A stretch of DNA of 21,388 nucleotides from Clostridia bacterium (GTDB lineage Bacteria > Bacillota > Clostridia > Oscillospirales > Acutalibacteraceae). This document shows, in pieces, positions 1 through 6,349 of the stretch. Each line of letters starts with the position of its first letter. Position 1 is the stretch's first letter. The notes beneath the pieces are model-generated. The model was not told the DNA's origin and searched no databases. It saw only the letters and a list, made by a program, of their open reading frames with translations. The position numbers and the translations under genes were made by a program. Location: NCBI GenBank assembly GCA_017442445.1, contig JAFRZS010000283.1, positions 1 to 21,388 of the forward strand, given 5' to 3'.

Positions 1-427
1 CAGCAAGCATTGCGAAACCTGTCTGACGACAAGCATAAACGTCTGAATGGTCACCGAAGATATTAAGAGCGTGTGATGCAACACAACGAGCTGATACATG
101 GAATACGCTGGGAAGTAATTCACCTGCGATTTTATACATATTGGGGATCATAAGAAGAAGACCCTGAGATGCTGTATAAGTTGTTGTGAGAGCACCTGCT
201 GCAAGAGAGCCGTGTACTGTACCGGCAGCACCTGCTTCTGATTGCATTTCGACAACATTTACTTTTGTGCCGAAGATGTTCTTTAAGCCCTGAGCTGACC
301 ACTGGTCAACATAGTCTGCCATGGGGCTTGACGGTGTGATAGGATAAATACCTGCTACTTCTGTAAACGCATAGGATACGTGAGCAGCGGCATTATTACC
401 GTCCATGGTTTTAGTTTTTCTTGCCAT
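1..427 (-). CDS. nifJ: Pyruvate:ferredoxin (flavodoxin) oxidoreductase, N-terminal part (runs off window)
   Basis: The first 142 codons of a large oxidoreductase that decarboxylates pyruvate to acetyl-CoA and reduces ferredoxin, using thiamine diphosphate and iron-sulfur clusters in the cytoplasm. The visible residues are the start of domain I: MARKTKTMDGNNAAAHVSYA, then the family signature YPITPSSPMAD (about residues 28-38) and further on EMQSEAGAAGTVHGSL and a GDHSDVYACRQTGFAML segment, all typical of PFOR. The ATG at 425-427 follows a strong GGAGG Shine-Dalgarno (about 437-441 on the complement). The C-terminal domains, including the ferredoxin-like and TPP domains, lie outside the window. 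A consensus-like promoter lies upstream, and the gene is divergent from the HPr-kinase-like gene. The family call is secure; a 2-oxoacid specificity other than pyruvate cannot be excluded from this fragment. Confidence 0.93.
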   Translation of the reverse strand, partial: MARKTKTMDGNNAAAHVSYAFTEVAGIYPITPSSPMADYVDQWSAQGLKNIFGTKVNVVEMQSEAGAAGTVHGSLAAGALTTTYTASQGLLLMIPNMYKIAGELLPSVFHVSARCVASHALNIFGDHSDVYACRQTGFAMLA

Positions 428-474
428 TTTGTTTTCCTCCTTAAAAGAATGTGAGTTATAATCAACCACCCAAT

Positions 475-503
475 ATAATAACACTTTTTTGTCGAATTGT
501 AAA
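475..503 (-). promoter_or_regulatory. Sigma-A-type promoter for the PFOR gene
   Basis: On the complement strand, TTTACA (498-503) is followed by exactly 17 bases and then TATTAT (475-480). It lies about 50 bp upstream of the PFOR start codon and points towards it. Seen by eye against the sigma-A consensus; no transcript data. Confidence 0.6.
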
Positions 504-518
504 CACTTTATTTATAGA

Positions 519-546
519 TTTTCTTATAAGAAAATTGAAATTTTCT
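519..546. promoter_or_regulatory. Overlapping inverted repeats abutting the -35 box (candidate operator)
   Basis: TTTTCTTATAAGAAAA (519-534) is a perfect 16-bp palindrome ending one base before the -35 hexamer of the kinase-gene promoter. A second inverted repeat, AGAAAATT-GA-AATTTTCT (529-546), shares the AGAAAA arm and covers the -35 box. The position suits a regulator-binding site between two divergent genes, but AT-rich palindromes also arise by chance, so this is only a candidate. Confidence 0.35.
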
Positions 547-563
547 TTCCATTTTTATATAAT
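535..563 (+). promoter_or_regulatory. Sigma-A-type promoter for the HprK-like/PqqD/nucleotidyltransferase operon
   Basis: TTGAAA (535-540), a 17-base spacer and TATAAT (558-563). A second TATAAT at 569-574 is also present but has a poorer -35. The start codon of the first gene is about 100 bp downstream. Confidence 0.65.
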
Positions 564-665
564 TATGATATAATGATTTCACAATGTAAAATGTGCGCAT
601 TTTATTTAGTAGTTTATGGCTGTAATTCAGCCTTTCAGATAATTTTTTCATCAGGAGAAAATGTT

Positions 666-1373
666 ATGCCGATTTATAAAATTGCCGGGTTTACGGTTTC
701 TATGGAACCCAAATACGAACCGTTGGTGAGTCAGGTAAAACCGTATCTCATAAATGATACCGAAGATGTGCAGATTACTCTGTCGCTTCCCGATGAATTT
801 CTTGAAAAAAAGCATCAGGAAAATCCGCATCTTGATATCGGTAGCTGTGAGTATATTTTTTACGGTGTGGAATTTTATTACAAGCTGTTGGATTTCAACG
901 GCTTCCTTCTGCATTCCTCTGCGATTGAATATGAGGGAAATGCTTATCTTTTCTCCGCCCCCTCCGGTACAGGTAAATCAACACACACATCGCTGTGGGT
1001 GAAAAAATTCGGTGAAGATAAAGTTAAATTTATAAATGACGATAAACCCGTAATTCTTTTCAAAGACGGAAAAATTTATGCCTGCGGTACTCCCTTCAGC
1101 GGAAAAACAAATCTGAGTGAAAATGTCTGTGTACCGATTAAGGGAATTTGCTTTTTGCATCGTTCTCCGACAAATGAAATTAAAAGATGCGAGTCAAAGG
1201 ATGCACTCAAAAATATTATGAATCAGACAGTACGTCCCGCCAATGCTGTGAGAATGTCTAATCTGCTTTCTATGATTGATAAGCTTATGAAAAATGTTCC
1301 GATTTTTGAAATGGGTTGTAATATGTCAACGGAGGCGGCAGAGGTATCATATTCCGCTATGAGCGAAATATGA
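666..1373 (+). CDS. HPr-kinase/phosphorylase-like P-loop ATPase (235 aa)
   Basis: A cytoplasmic P-loop protein related to the catalytic domain of HPr serine kinase (HprK). Walker A is APSGTGKST at residues 98-106; an NDD motif (124-126) is the likely Walker-B/Mg-binding acid pair; LLHSSAI (81-87) and TPFSGKTN (142-149) are also typical of this small HprK-related family. It lacks the N-terminal domain of true HprK and is shorter than true HprK (about 310 aa), so it is probably not the catabolite-repression kinase. The reading frame stays open upstream to 489, but ATG 666 was chosen because AGGAGA (653-658) lies 7 bases before it. The next genes encode a PqqD-like protein and an NTP_transf_5 nucleotidyltransferase; this trio recurs in lasso-peptide and other peptide-modification loci, where the kinase phosphorylates the peptide. 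The substrate here is unknown. Confidence 0.8.
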   Translation: MPIYKIAGFTVSMEPKYEPLVSQVKPYLINDTEDVQITLSLPDEFLEKKHQENPHLDIGSCEYIFYGVEFYYKLLDFNGFLLHSSAIEYEGNAYLFSAPSGTGKSTHTSLWVKKFGEDKVKFINDDKPVILFKDGKIYACGTPFSGKTNLSENVCVPIKGICFLHRSPTNEIKRCESKDALKNIMNQTVRPANAVRMSNLLSMIDKLMKNVPIFEMGCNMSTEAAEVSYSAMSEI

Positions 1374-1400
1374 TAAGTAATAAGTAAGAGCGAATAGGTA

Positions 1401-1490
1401 AGAGGTTCGGGTGGGTTCCACCCACACCCGATTAGAGTAGCTTTATTTAAAACGCAAAACGTAGGGGCGGATATTATCTGACCGTCTGAC
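1401..1490. repeat. Fragments of the dispersed intergenic repeats between the kinase and pqqD-like genes
   Basis: A GC-rich hairpin, CGG-GTGGG-TTCCA-CCCAC-A-CCCG (1408-1430), has the same design as the hairpins at 1844-1865 and 14456-14478 but with T-A in place of A-T in the stem. Downstream is an isolated GCAAAAC heptamer (about 1448-1454) followed by GTAGGGGCGGATATTATCTG. Transcription from the upstream promoter probably runs through this 140-bp spacer. Confidence 0.5.
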
Positions 1491-1513
1491 CATTTGCTGA
1501 GAGGTTGATATAA

Positions 1514-1780
1514 ATGAGAATTAAAAAAGGTTTTGTTCTGAATGAGGTTGCAGGGAATAATATCGTTGTCGGTGTGGGGAAAAATTCTTCAGACCTCGGC
1601 GGTATGCTTACTTTAAATTCAAGCGGTGTTTTTATCTGGAATCTTTTAAAGAAAAACAGAACATATGACGAGGTAGTAGATGCGCTTCTTGAAAAGTATG
1701 ACACAACAAAGGAAGAAGCTGAAAAAGGACTTGATATTTTTATAAAGTCTGCAAGAGAATTAGGTGTGCTTGACGAATAA
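1514..1780 (+). CDS. PqqD-like protein (RRE-type peptide-binding fold), 88 aa
   Basis: A small protein with the PqqD pattern: a GGMLTLNSSGVFIWNLL segment (about residues 35-51), then an acidic helical region EVVDALLEKYDTTKEEAEK and a C-terminal helix ending in LGVLDE. PqqD and the related RiPP recognition elements bind leader peptides and deliver them to modifying enzymes. ATG 1514 follows a GAGAGGTTGATATAA leader with a usable GAGG (about 1499-1505). It sits between the HprK-like kinase and the NTP_transf_5 gene, the order seen in lasso-peptide tailoring sets. No core peptide, radical SAM enzyme, B1/B2 protein or cyclase is visible nearby, so it may act on a peptide encoded elsewhere or have another adaptor role. 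Confidence 0.8.
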   Translation: MRIKKGFVLNEVAGNNIVVGVGKNSSDLGGMLTLNSSGVFIWNLLKKNRTYDEVVDALLEKYDTTKEEAEKGLDIFIKSARELGVLDE

Positions 1781-1787
1781 AATTCGT

Positions 1788-1892
1788 AATGCAGAATGAA
1801 GGGCGAAATAAATGCAGAATGCAAAGTGCAGAGTGCAGAATGTCGGGAGGGCAAAGCCCTCACCCAAATTTAATGAGTGTAAATTCTGCATT
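1788..1892. repeat. Miniature inverted-repeat element, 105 bp, with heptamer array
   Basis: AATGCAGAAT at 1788-1797 is matched by ATTCTGCATT at 1883-1892, so the ends are perfect 10-bp inverted repeats. Inside are four exact 7-bp units (GCAGAAT, GCAAAGT, GCAGAGT, GCAGAAT; 1814-1841), then a hairpin GAGGGC-AAA-GCCCTC (1847-1861) flanked by CGG and CACCC. A 71-codon reading frame crosses the element but has no coding character. Confidence 0.7.
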
Positions 1893-1905
1893 CAGTAAAA
1901 ATGTC

Positions 1906-2026
1906 GGACAAGATGAAAATAAACTTTCGTGCCAAATAACCACCCTGCCAAAAAGGGTTGGACAAGATGTAAATAAACTTTCGTGCAAAAAAGGTTCTTT
2001 TTAGAACAAAGTAGGGCCGTTTAAAA
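1906..2026 (+). repeat. Direct repeat plus TTTCGTGCA/AGTAGGG module
   Basis: Two copies of GGACAAGATG(A/T)AAATAAAC followed by TTTCGTGC begin at 1906 and 1960, a 54-bp period. The second copy continues into AAAAAAGG, the hairpin GTTCT-TTTT-AGAAC and AAAGTAGGGCCG (to 2018). Related modules occur at 10535-10590, 14311-14360, 14525-14576 and 20384-20436. The module ends next to the ribosome-binding site of the following gene. Confidence 0.7.
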
Positions 2027-2038
2027 AGAGGTGATTTT

Positions 2039-3178
2039 TTGGAAAAGCGACAAAAATTTTTCATAGAAATTTTGTCTTGTGCATTTGAAAAAAAGTCAAT
2101 AAAATCTGTCCCTGAAAATCTTGATTGGGACAAGCTTTTTTATTCTGCTTCCAAGCACAAGGTTGCACACCTTTTTTACGATGTTTTAAAACGCTCTGAA
2201 ATTTCCCTTCCTGAAGATGTTGAAAAAAAGTTTTTGAAAGCATACAAATCAGCGGTAAAAAAGGCTGCAGTTTTTGATGCGGAATTTGAATATATCTGCG
2301 ATGCTTTTTCAGACAGTAAAATTTTATTTACAGCGCTGAAAGGTGCGGTCATAAAAAATTTTTATCCTGACTCTTCCATGAGAACTATGTCAGACCTTGA
2401 TATTTTATTAGACGAAAAAGACAGAAAAAAAGCAAAAGAAATTCTTTTGAATTCAGGGTATGAAATCACTCTTGATGATGTCACACATGAAGATGTTTTT
2501 ATAAAGCCGCCTTTGATGAATGTTGAGTTGCATTACTCACCCGTCCCCAAAGATCAACCTGAATATATTTATTACAAGGAAAAAATTACTCAGCTTTTGA
2601 ATCCTGAAAATCCTTTATTCTACGAGGATCAATATATTTTTTTGATAGTACATACCGCAAAGCATTTCAGAAACGGCGGTATCGGTGTCAGAGCAATTGC
2701 TGATATTTTCTTTTTTAGTCGGTATGAATTTTCCGATAAAAACTACATTGAAAACGAGCTGAAAATTTTATCACTTTATGACTTTGAAAAACAGATGAAA
2801 AGGTTGGCAGAAATGTGGTTTGCAGACGGCGAGGAAAATGAAGATTTAAAACTTATCGGAAATTATATTTTGGGAAGCGGTGCTTTCGGTCTTAATAAGC
2901 AACTCACCCTCTCAAATGAAAATGTAAAAAAAGGCAACAAAAAATTATATATATTTTCAAGAATATTTCCTTTAAAAAATAAGATGGTTTCAGCCTATCC
3001 TCTGCTTAAAAAAACTCCCATACTTTTACCTGTCTTTTGGATGGTCAGAATTTTTAATGCAGTTTTATTTAAAAAAGATAAGCTTAAATCTGATTTGAAA
3101 TCGGTTGAAAATATTGATGAAAATAATCTGAAAAATCTGAAAGAAATTTTTAAAAAATCAGGTCTGAAAGGAGACTGA
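2039..3178 (+). CDS. NTP_transf_5-type (Pol-beta fold) nucleotidyltransferase, 379 aa
   Basis: Belongs to the uncharacterised nucleotidyltransferase family (PF14907 type). The nucleotidyl-transfer core is visible: ALKGAVI (99-105), then MRTMSDLDILL (114-124) with the paired metal-binding aspartates D119 and D121, and ELHY (163-166) where the third acid is expected. The rest is mostly helical and lysine-rich. The start is a TTG at 2039: AGAGGTGAT (2027-2035) is a near-perfect anti-SD match with correct spacing and no better start is available. In lasso-peptide loci with an HPr-kinase-like protein, this enzyme is thought to transfer a nucleotide or sugar-nucleotide to the peptide; that is family knowledge, not seen here. 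It ends 5 bp before the next gene, so the two are probably co-translated. Confidence 0.8.
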   Translation: MEKRQKFFIEILSCAFEKKSIKSVPENLDWDKLFYSASKHKVAHLFYDVLKRSEISLPEDVEKKFLKAYKSAVKKAAVFDAEFEYICDAFSDSKILFTALKGAVIKNFYPDSSMRTMSDLDILLDEKDRKKAKEILLNSGYEITLDDVTHEDVFIKPPLMNVELHYSPVPKDQPEYIYYKEKITQLLNPENPLFYEDQYIFLIVHTAKHFRNGGIGVRAIADIFFFSRYEFSDKNYIENELKILSLYDFEKQMKRLAEMWFADGEENEDLKLIGNYILGSGAFGLNKQLTLSNENVKKGNKKLYIFSRIFPLKNKMVSAYPLLKKTPILLPVFWMVRIFNAVLFKKDKLKSDLKSVENIDENNLKNLKEIFKKSGLKGD

Positions 3179-3183
3179 AAATA

Positions 3184-3909
3184 ATGGGTGTTTCTAAAGT
3201 TTATTGTGCTGTTTTAGCAGGCGGCTCAGGTACAAGAATGAAAAGTCCTCTGCCGAAGCAGTTTATGATGCTCGGCAACGCTCCTGTTTTTATTCATTCT
3301 ATCCGTACTCTTTTAAAGGATGAAAGAATTGAACAGTTGTGGATAGGTTCAAACGGTGATTGGCTTGACCTTGCAAAAGAACAGCTTGAAAAATATCTCG
3401 GTGAAAATGAGCGTGTCCGTCTTTGCGAAGGCGGTGCTGACAGAGAAGGCACTTTCTTAAAAGTTATGGAAGGCATTAAATCTGAAAATGATATCAGCGA
3501 TGACGATATTGTTTTAATTCACGATGCTGTCCGTCCTTTTGTTAATACGAGAATTATTGATGATGTTATAAATGAAATGGCAAACTGTGATGCTTGTAAT
3601 ACGGTTGTTCCAGTAAATGATACGATCAGCCGTGTAGGTGCTGACGGAATTGTTATTGATATTCCCAACAGAGCAGAGCTTTTTGCAGGACAGAGTCCTC
3701 AGGGCTTTAAAATCAATAAACTGATGAATGCCTTTGCTTCTTTAGATGAAAATACCCGCAAGATACTGACCGATACTACAAAGGTCTGTCTCTCACAGGG
3801 TATGGAAGTTCACACAGTTAAGGGTGAATTTTATAATTTTAAAATCACAACTCCTTATGATCTGGAAGTTGCGACTCATGTCCTTGCTTGGATAGAGTCA
3901 ATTTTATAA
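3184..3909 (+). CDS. IspD/TarI-family cytidylyltransferase (closer to TarI by motifs)
   Basis: Transfers CMP from CTP to an alcohol phosphate: 2-C-methyl-D-erythritol 4-phosphate in IspD (isoprenoid pathway) or ribitol 5-phosphate in TarI (wall polymer). The CTP-binding motif LAGGSGTRM (11-19) with PKQF (24-27), HDAVRPF (113-119) and GQSPQGF (169-175) fix the family; 241 aa is the normal length for both. Several segments look more like TarI than IspD: the KILTDTTKVCLSQG stretch (193-206) and NFKITTPYDL (218-227), where IspD usually has TDEASA... and NIKVTRPEDL. ATG 3184 follows AAAGGAG (3166-3172) at a slightly long spacing, 5 bp after the nucleotidyltransferase stop. Its stop overlaps the convergent phosphoesterase stop by 6 bp. 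An automatic label of ispD is likely, but the exact substrate is uncertain. Confidence 0.8.
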   Translation: MGVSKVYCAVLAGGSGTRMKSPLPKQFMMLGNAPVFIHSIRTLLKDERIEQLWIGSNGDWLDLAKEQLEKYLGENERVRLCEGGADREGTFLKVMEGIKSENDISDDDIVLIHDAVRPFVNTRIIDDVINEMANCDACNTVVPVNDTISRVGADGIVIDIPNRAELFAGQSPQGFKINKLMNAFASLDENTRKILTDTTKVCLSQGMEVHTVKGEFYNFKITTPYDLEVATHVLAWIESIL

Positions 3910-4368
3910 GGATTTAAGAATACACATTATGCCGTTGTTGACAATGTCAATGACGGCATACTTTTTTTCTCCTATTGAGCCGGGATTGAGAATATGATAT
4001 CCGTTTCTGCATTCTGTAACAGGTGAATGAGTGTGGCCGTATAATATAATGTCGGCACCTGAATATGCGGCGTGATTGAAAAGTGCCGCATCACCGAATT
4101 TTACATTAAATTCGTGACCGTGTGTGAAAAATATTTTTTTACCGTAAAATTCACGCATATCACTTGCAGGAATATCTAACCACACAAAAGAATCGCAGTT
4201 GCCTTTTACTTTGTAGAAATTTTTGTGTGAATATTTTTTCTCTGCTTTTTCAATATCGTAAAGTCCGTCTCCCAGAAAAATAATATTCTTTACATCTTTT
4301 TCTGCGTCAATTGCATCAAAAATATTATACTGCTTTCCGTGTGAATCTGATAAAACTAAAATTCTCAT
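3904..4368 (-). CDS. YfcE/MJ0936-type metallophosphoesterase, 154 aa
   Basis: A compact calcineurin-like phosphodiesterase. All metal-ligand motifs are present in order: DSH (8-10), GDG (33-35), GNCD (56-59), THGH (82-85) and GHTH (111-114), followed by the usual NPGS (128-131). This is the arrangement of YfcE/YsnB-type enzymes acting on phosphodiesters or nucleotides; the physiological substrate is unknown. The frame is open to 4542, but MRILVLSDSH at 4368 is the family start, with a GAGG about 8 bases upstream. The last 6 bases overlap the end of the convergent cytidylyltransferase, and codons near its end encode the antisense strand of that gene's terminator. Confidence 0.88.
   Translation of the reverse strand: MRILVLSDSHGKQYNIFDAIDAEKDVKNIIFLGDGLYDIEKAEKKYSHKNFYKVKGNCDSFVWLDIPASDMREFYGKKIFFTHGHEFNVKFGDAALFNHAAYSGADIILYGHTHSPVTECRNGYHILNPGSIGEKKYAVIDIVNNGIMCILKSL
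3928..3968 (+). terminator. Intrinsic terminator of the kinase/PqqD/NTase/cytidylyltransferase operon
   Basis: TATGCCGT (3928-3935) pairs with ACGGCATA (3953-3960); two G-U wobbles and TTGAC/GTCAA (3938-3942/3946-3950) extend it to a 15-bp stem with a 3-base AAT loop, followed by CTTTTTTT (3961-3968). The whole structure lies within the 3' coding part of the convergent phosphoesterase gene. Confidence 0.85.
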
Positions 4369-4411
4369 AATATATACCTCAATATCATATAATTTAACGG
4401 ATGGTGATTTA

Positions 4412-4615
4412 ATGAATAACAATTTTACTCCCGAAGAAATCAACAGACTTCTGTCAAATTCATCTGCTGAAATTCCCGCAAATTTAAAGAACGGAATCAG
4501 CGATGAACAGATGAAAAAACTCAACTCAATTTTATCGGACAAAGAAAAATTAAATGTATTACTTAACTCTCAGAAAGCACAGGAGCTTTTAAAAAAATTT
4601 AAAAACGGAGGTTGA
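4412..4615 (+). CDS. Small hypothetical protein, 67 aa
   Basis: Not recognised. The protein is hydrophilic and helical, beginning MNNNFTPEEINRLLSNSSAE and ending AQELLKKFKNGG, with no signal peptide or membrane segment. The central KLNSILSDKEKLNVLLNSQK reads like a pair of short amphipathic helices. The start has a GGTGAT ribosome-binding site (4403-4408). It is divergent from the phosphoesterase (43-bp gap) and only 5 bp upstream of the next small gene, so the two probably form one transcription unit. Coding is supported by the coupling, the ribosome-binding sites and the protein-like composition. Confidence 0.65.
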   Translation: MNNNFTPEEINRLLSNSSAEIPANLKNGISDEQMKKLNSILSDKEKLNVLLNSQKAQELLKKFKNGG

Positions 4616-4620
4616 TTTTT

Positions 4621-4863
4621 TTGCAGGAATACAGCCATCAGGATTTGATGAATATGCAGGAGGACGCCTGTAGAAAAATGTTTGAAATGCAAAAGAAATC
4701 TCCTGACTGCAAAACAGAAAATCAAACGCAACCGAAAAAGAAAAGTCTTTTAAATCTTGATAATGATACACTGATTTTAGCCGCACTTTTATTACTGTTT
4801 ATGAAAGACGGAATGAACGATAAAATTCTCCTTGCAGCACTTGCATACATTCTGTTGTCCTGA
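4621..4863 (+). CDS. Small hypothetical protein with hydrophobic C-terminus, 80 aa
   Basis: Not recognised. A charged N-terminal half (MQEYSHQDLMNMQEDACRKM, then a lysine-rich linker with two cysteines at about residues 17 and 29) is followed by a hydrophobic C-terminal third with two short nonpolar stretches, DTLILAALLLLFM and KILLAALAYILLS, separated by KDGMND. The start is taken as TTG 4621 because GGAGG (4607-4611) is 9 bases upstream; the other in-frame TTG at 4612 touches that site. Small Clostridia proteins of this build are often found among sporulation or envelope genes, but nothing here proves a function. Confidence 0.6.
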   Translation: MQEYSHQDLMNMQEDACRKMFEMQKKSPDCKTENQTQPKKKSLLNLDNDTLILAALLLLFMKDGMNDKILLAALAYILLS

Positions 4864-4877
4864 TGGACGACAGAATG

Positions 4878-4950
4878 TAAATGCAGAATGAAGAATGCAG
4901 AGTGCAGAATGAATGGCGGGCGTTGCCCACTATTTTGCGCTTTGCATTTA
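4878..4950. repeat. Miniature inverted-repeat element, 73 bp, with heptamer array
   Basis: TAAATGCA (4878-4885) and TGCATTTA (4943-4950) are inverted ends. Four 7-bp units (GCAGAAT, GAAGAAT, GCAGAGT, GCAGAAT) fill 4883-4910, followed by the small hairpin GGGC-GTT-GCCC (4918-4928). It sits directly between the last small gene and the shared terminator. Confidence 0.65.
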
Positions 4951-4980
4951 AAAAGGCAGATATTTTTCTCTGCCTTTTTT
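4951..4980. terminator. Bidirectional intrinsic terminator between convergent genes
   Basis: GGCAGA (4955-4960) pairs with TCTGCC (4969-4974), with AAAA before and TTTTTT (4975-4980) after, so both strands give a stem followed by a U tract. It serves the small-gene pair on the plus strand and the MATE gene on the minus strand, whose stop is at 4982. Confidence 0.85.
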
Positions 4981-4981
4981 A

Positions 4982-6334
4982 TTATATCGTAACTTTTTTC
5001 CATTTGCCCATCGCGATATAAATCGTAACAACTATCAGAGAGAAAATTGTTCCGACTCCGATGGAAAGTCCTATTCCGTTAAATCCGAGCGATGTAAATC
5101 TTGAAAGCACATACGCAACGGGAACTCTTATTAAAAGTGCGCCGATACTTGTGTTGATAAGTGTGAATGTTGTCGAACCCGCCGCAATTGCAAGACCGTT
5201 CATACAGAACATCGGAACGGCAACAAGGAAATCCAATGATACATAGAAAATGTATTTGGATGTTGTCTTGATAACTTCCTGATTATCTGTGAAAAGTCTT
5301 GTAATCTGTTCGGGGAACAGATTTATTCCGCCCCAGATTACAAGCAGAATAATCATAGCCATGCCCATTCCTGTGAGCATTGTTTTCTTTGCTCGGTCAA
5401 ACTGTCCTGCACCGAGATTCTGTCCTGCCATTGATGATATCGCACCTGACATAGCAAACGCAGGTAAAATTGCAAGTGAATTTATCTTCGATGCAACGCC
5501 CTGACTTGCTGATAAAATATCTGCTCCGGGAAGTCCGTTTACAAGTGCTGTAAGAGTTAAAAATGCGAATGAATTAAGTACCTGCTGAACACTTGAAGGC
5601 AGACCGATTTTTATAAGCAATTTTGCCTTATCTTTTTTGATTTTAAAGTCCTCAATCGTATAGCCCTTGAAGAAATCCTTTTTGATAAGGAATAAAATTG
5701 AAAGTATAACACTTATCGCCTGTGCAGTTATTGTTGCGTAAGCCGCACCTGCCGCGCCCATGTCAAAACCTGCTACTAAAATTAAGTCAAGTATGATGTT
5801 TACAACTGTTGCAATTATGATAAAATACATGGGTCTTTTTGAGTCGCCCATGCCTCGCAAAACTGCGCTTATTGCGTTGTATAAAAGCATGAATATAGTA
5901 CCGGCAATACAAATCCTGTAATAACTAAGAGTTTCACCGTATGCGTTGGCAGGTGTATTCAAAAGATTTAAAACAGGCTTTGCGAAGATTAACATTACAA
6001 CGGTTATAATAACGCTTAAAATCAGATAAAGCGTTGTCATTGTTCCGATGACTTCGCGCTGGTCTTCAAATTTTTTCGCACCGCCGTACTGCGCAATAAG
6101 TACCGTGCCTCCTACGGAAAGTCCGACCGCAGCACCGACTACAAGTATTGAAACCTGTGAACCCATGTTAACACCGGTTATACTTGAAATATCGGAAAAC
6201 TGTCCGACGATCACCATATCAACTATGTTATAAAGTGCCTGTAAAAAGTTTGACAGTAAAAACGGCAGAGCAAATTTTATAAGCTGCTTCGGCACGCTGC
6301 CTGTTGTCAAGTCGCTTCTGAATTCTGTGTTCAA
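4982..6334 (-). CDS. MATE-family multidrug/sodium antiporter, 450 aa
   Basis: An integral membrane exporter of the MATE family, using Na+ or H+ gradients to expel organic cations or toxic metabolites. The N-terminal GSVPKQLIKFALPFLLSNFL and LYNIVDMVIVGQF (about 12-48) are family signatures, and about twelve hydrophobic segments form two halves; the second begins near KIGLPSSVQQVLNSFAFL. Length is normal. The start is a TTG at 6334 giving MNTEFRSDL, with AGGAAAAGG 7 bases upstream; no ATG lies near it. It is 15 bp downstream of the acyltransferase-like gene and ends 2 bp from the bidirectional terminator, so it is the last gene of the long minus-strand series. The substrate cannot be predicted. 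Confidence 0.92.
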   Translation of the reverse strand: MNTEFRSDLTTGSVPKQLIKFALPFLLSNFLQALYNIVDMVIVGQFSDISSITGVNMGSQVSILVVGAAVGLSVGGTVLIAQYGGAKKFEDQREVIGTMTTLYLILSVIITVVMLIFAKPVLNLLNTPANAYGETLSYYRICIAGTIFMLLYNAISAVLRGMGDSKRPMYFIIIATVVNIILDLILVAGFDMGAAGAAYATITAQAISVILSILFLIKKDFFKGYTIEDFKIKKDKAKLLIKIGLPSSVQQVLNSFAFLTLTALVNGLPGADILSASQGVASKINSLAILPAFAMSGAISSMAGQNLGAGQFDRAKKTMLTGMGMAMIILLVIWGGINLFPEQITRLFTDNQEVIKTTSKYIFYVSLDFLVAVPMFCMNGLAIAAGSTTFTLINTSIGALLIRVPVAYVLSRFTSLGFNGIGLSIGVGTIFSLIVVTIYIAMGKWKKVTI

Positions 6335-6349
6335 AGTAATACCTTTTCC

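Noticed and set aside
489..665. N-terminal extension of the kinase frame upstream of 666
   Set aside because: The extra 59 codons cover the promoter and the AT-rich leader, and the best ribosome-binding site points to ATG 666.
1814..1841. CRISPR array
   Set aside because: The repeats are 7 bp and directly adjacent with no spacers, and no cas gene is present.
1789..2004. A 71-codon open frame on the plus strand
   Set aside because: It is made entirely of heptamer array, hairpin and direct-repeat sequence, has no ribosome-binding site and no protein-like composition. Tandem DNA repeats give the repeated peptide NKLSC.
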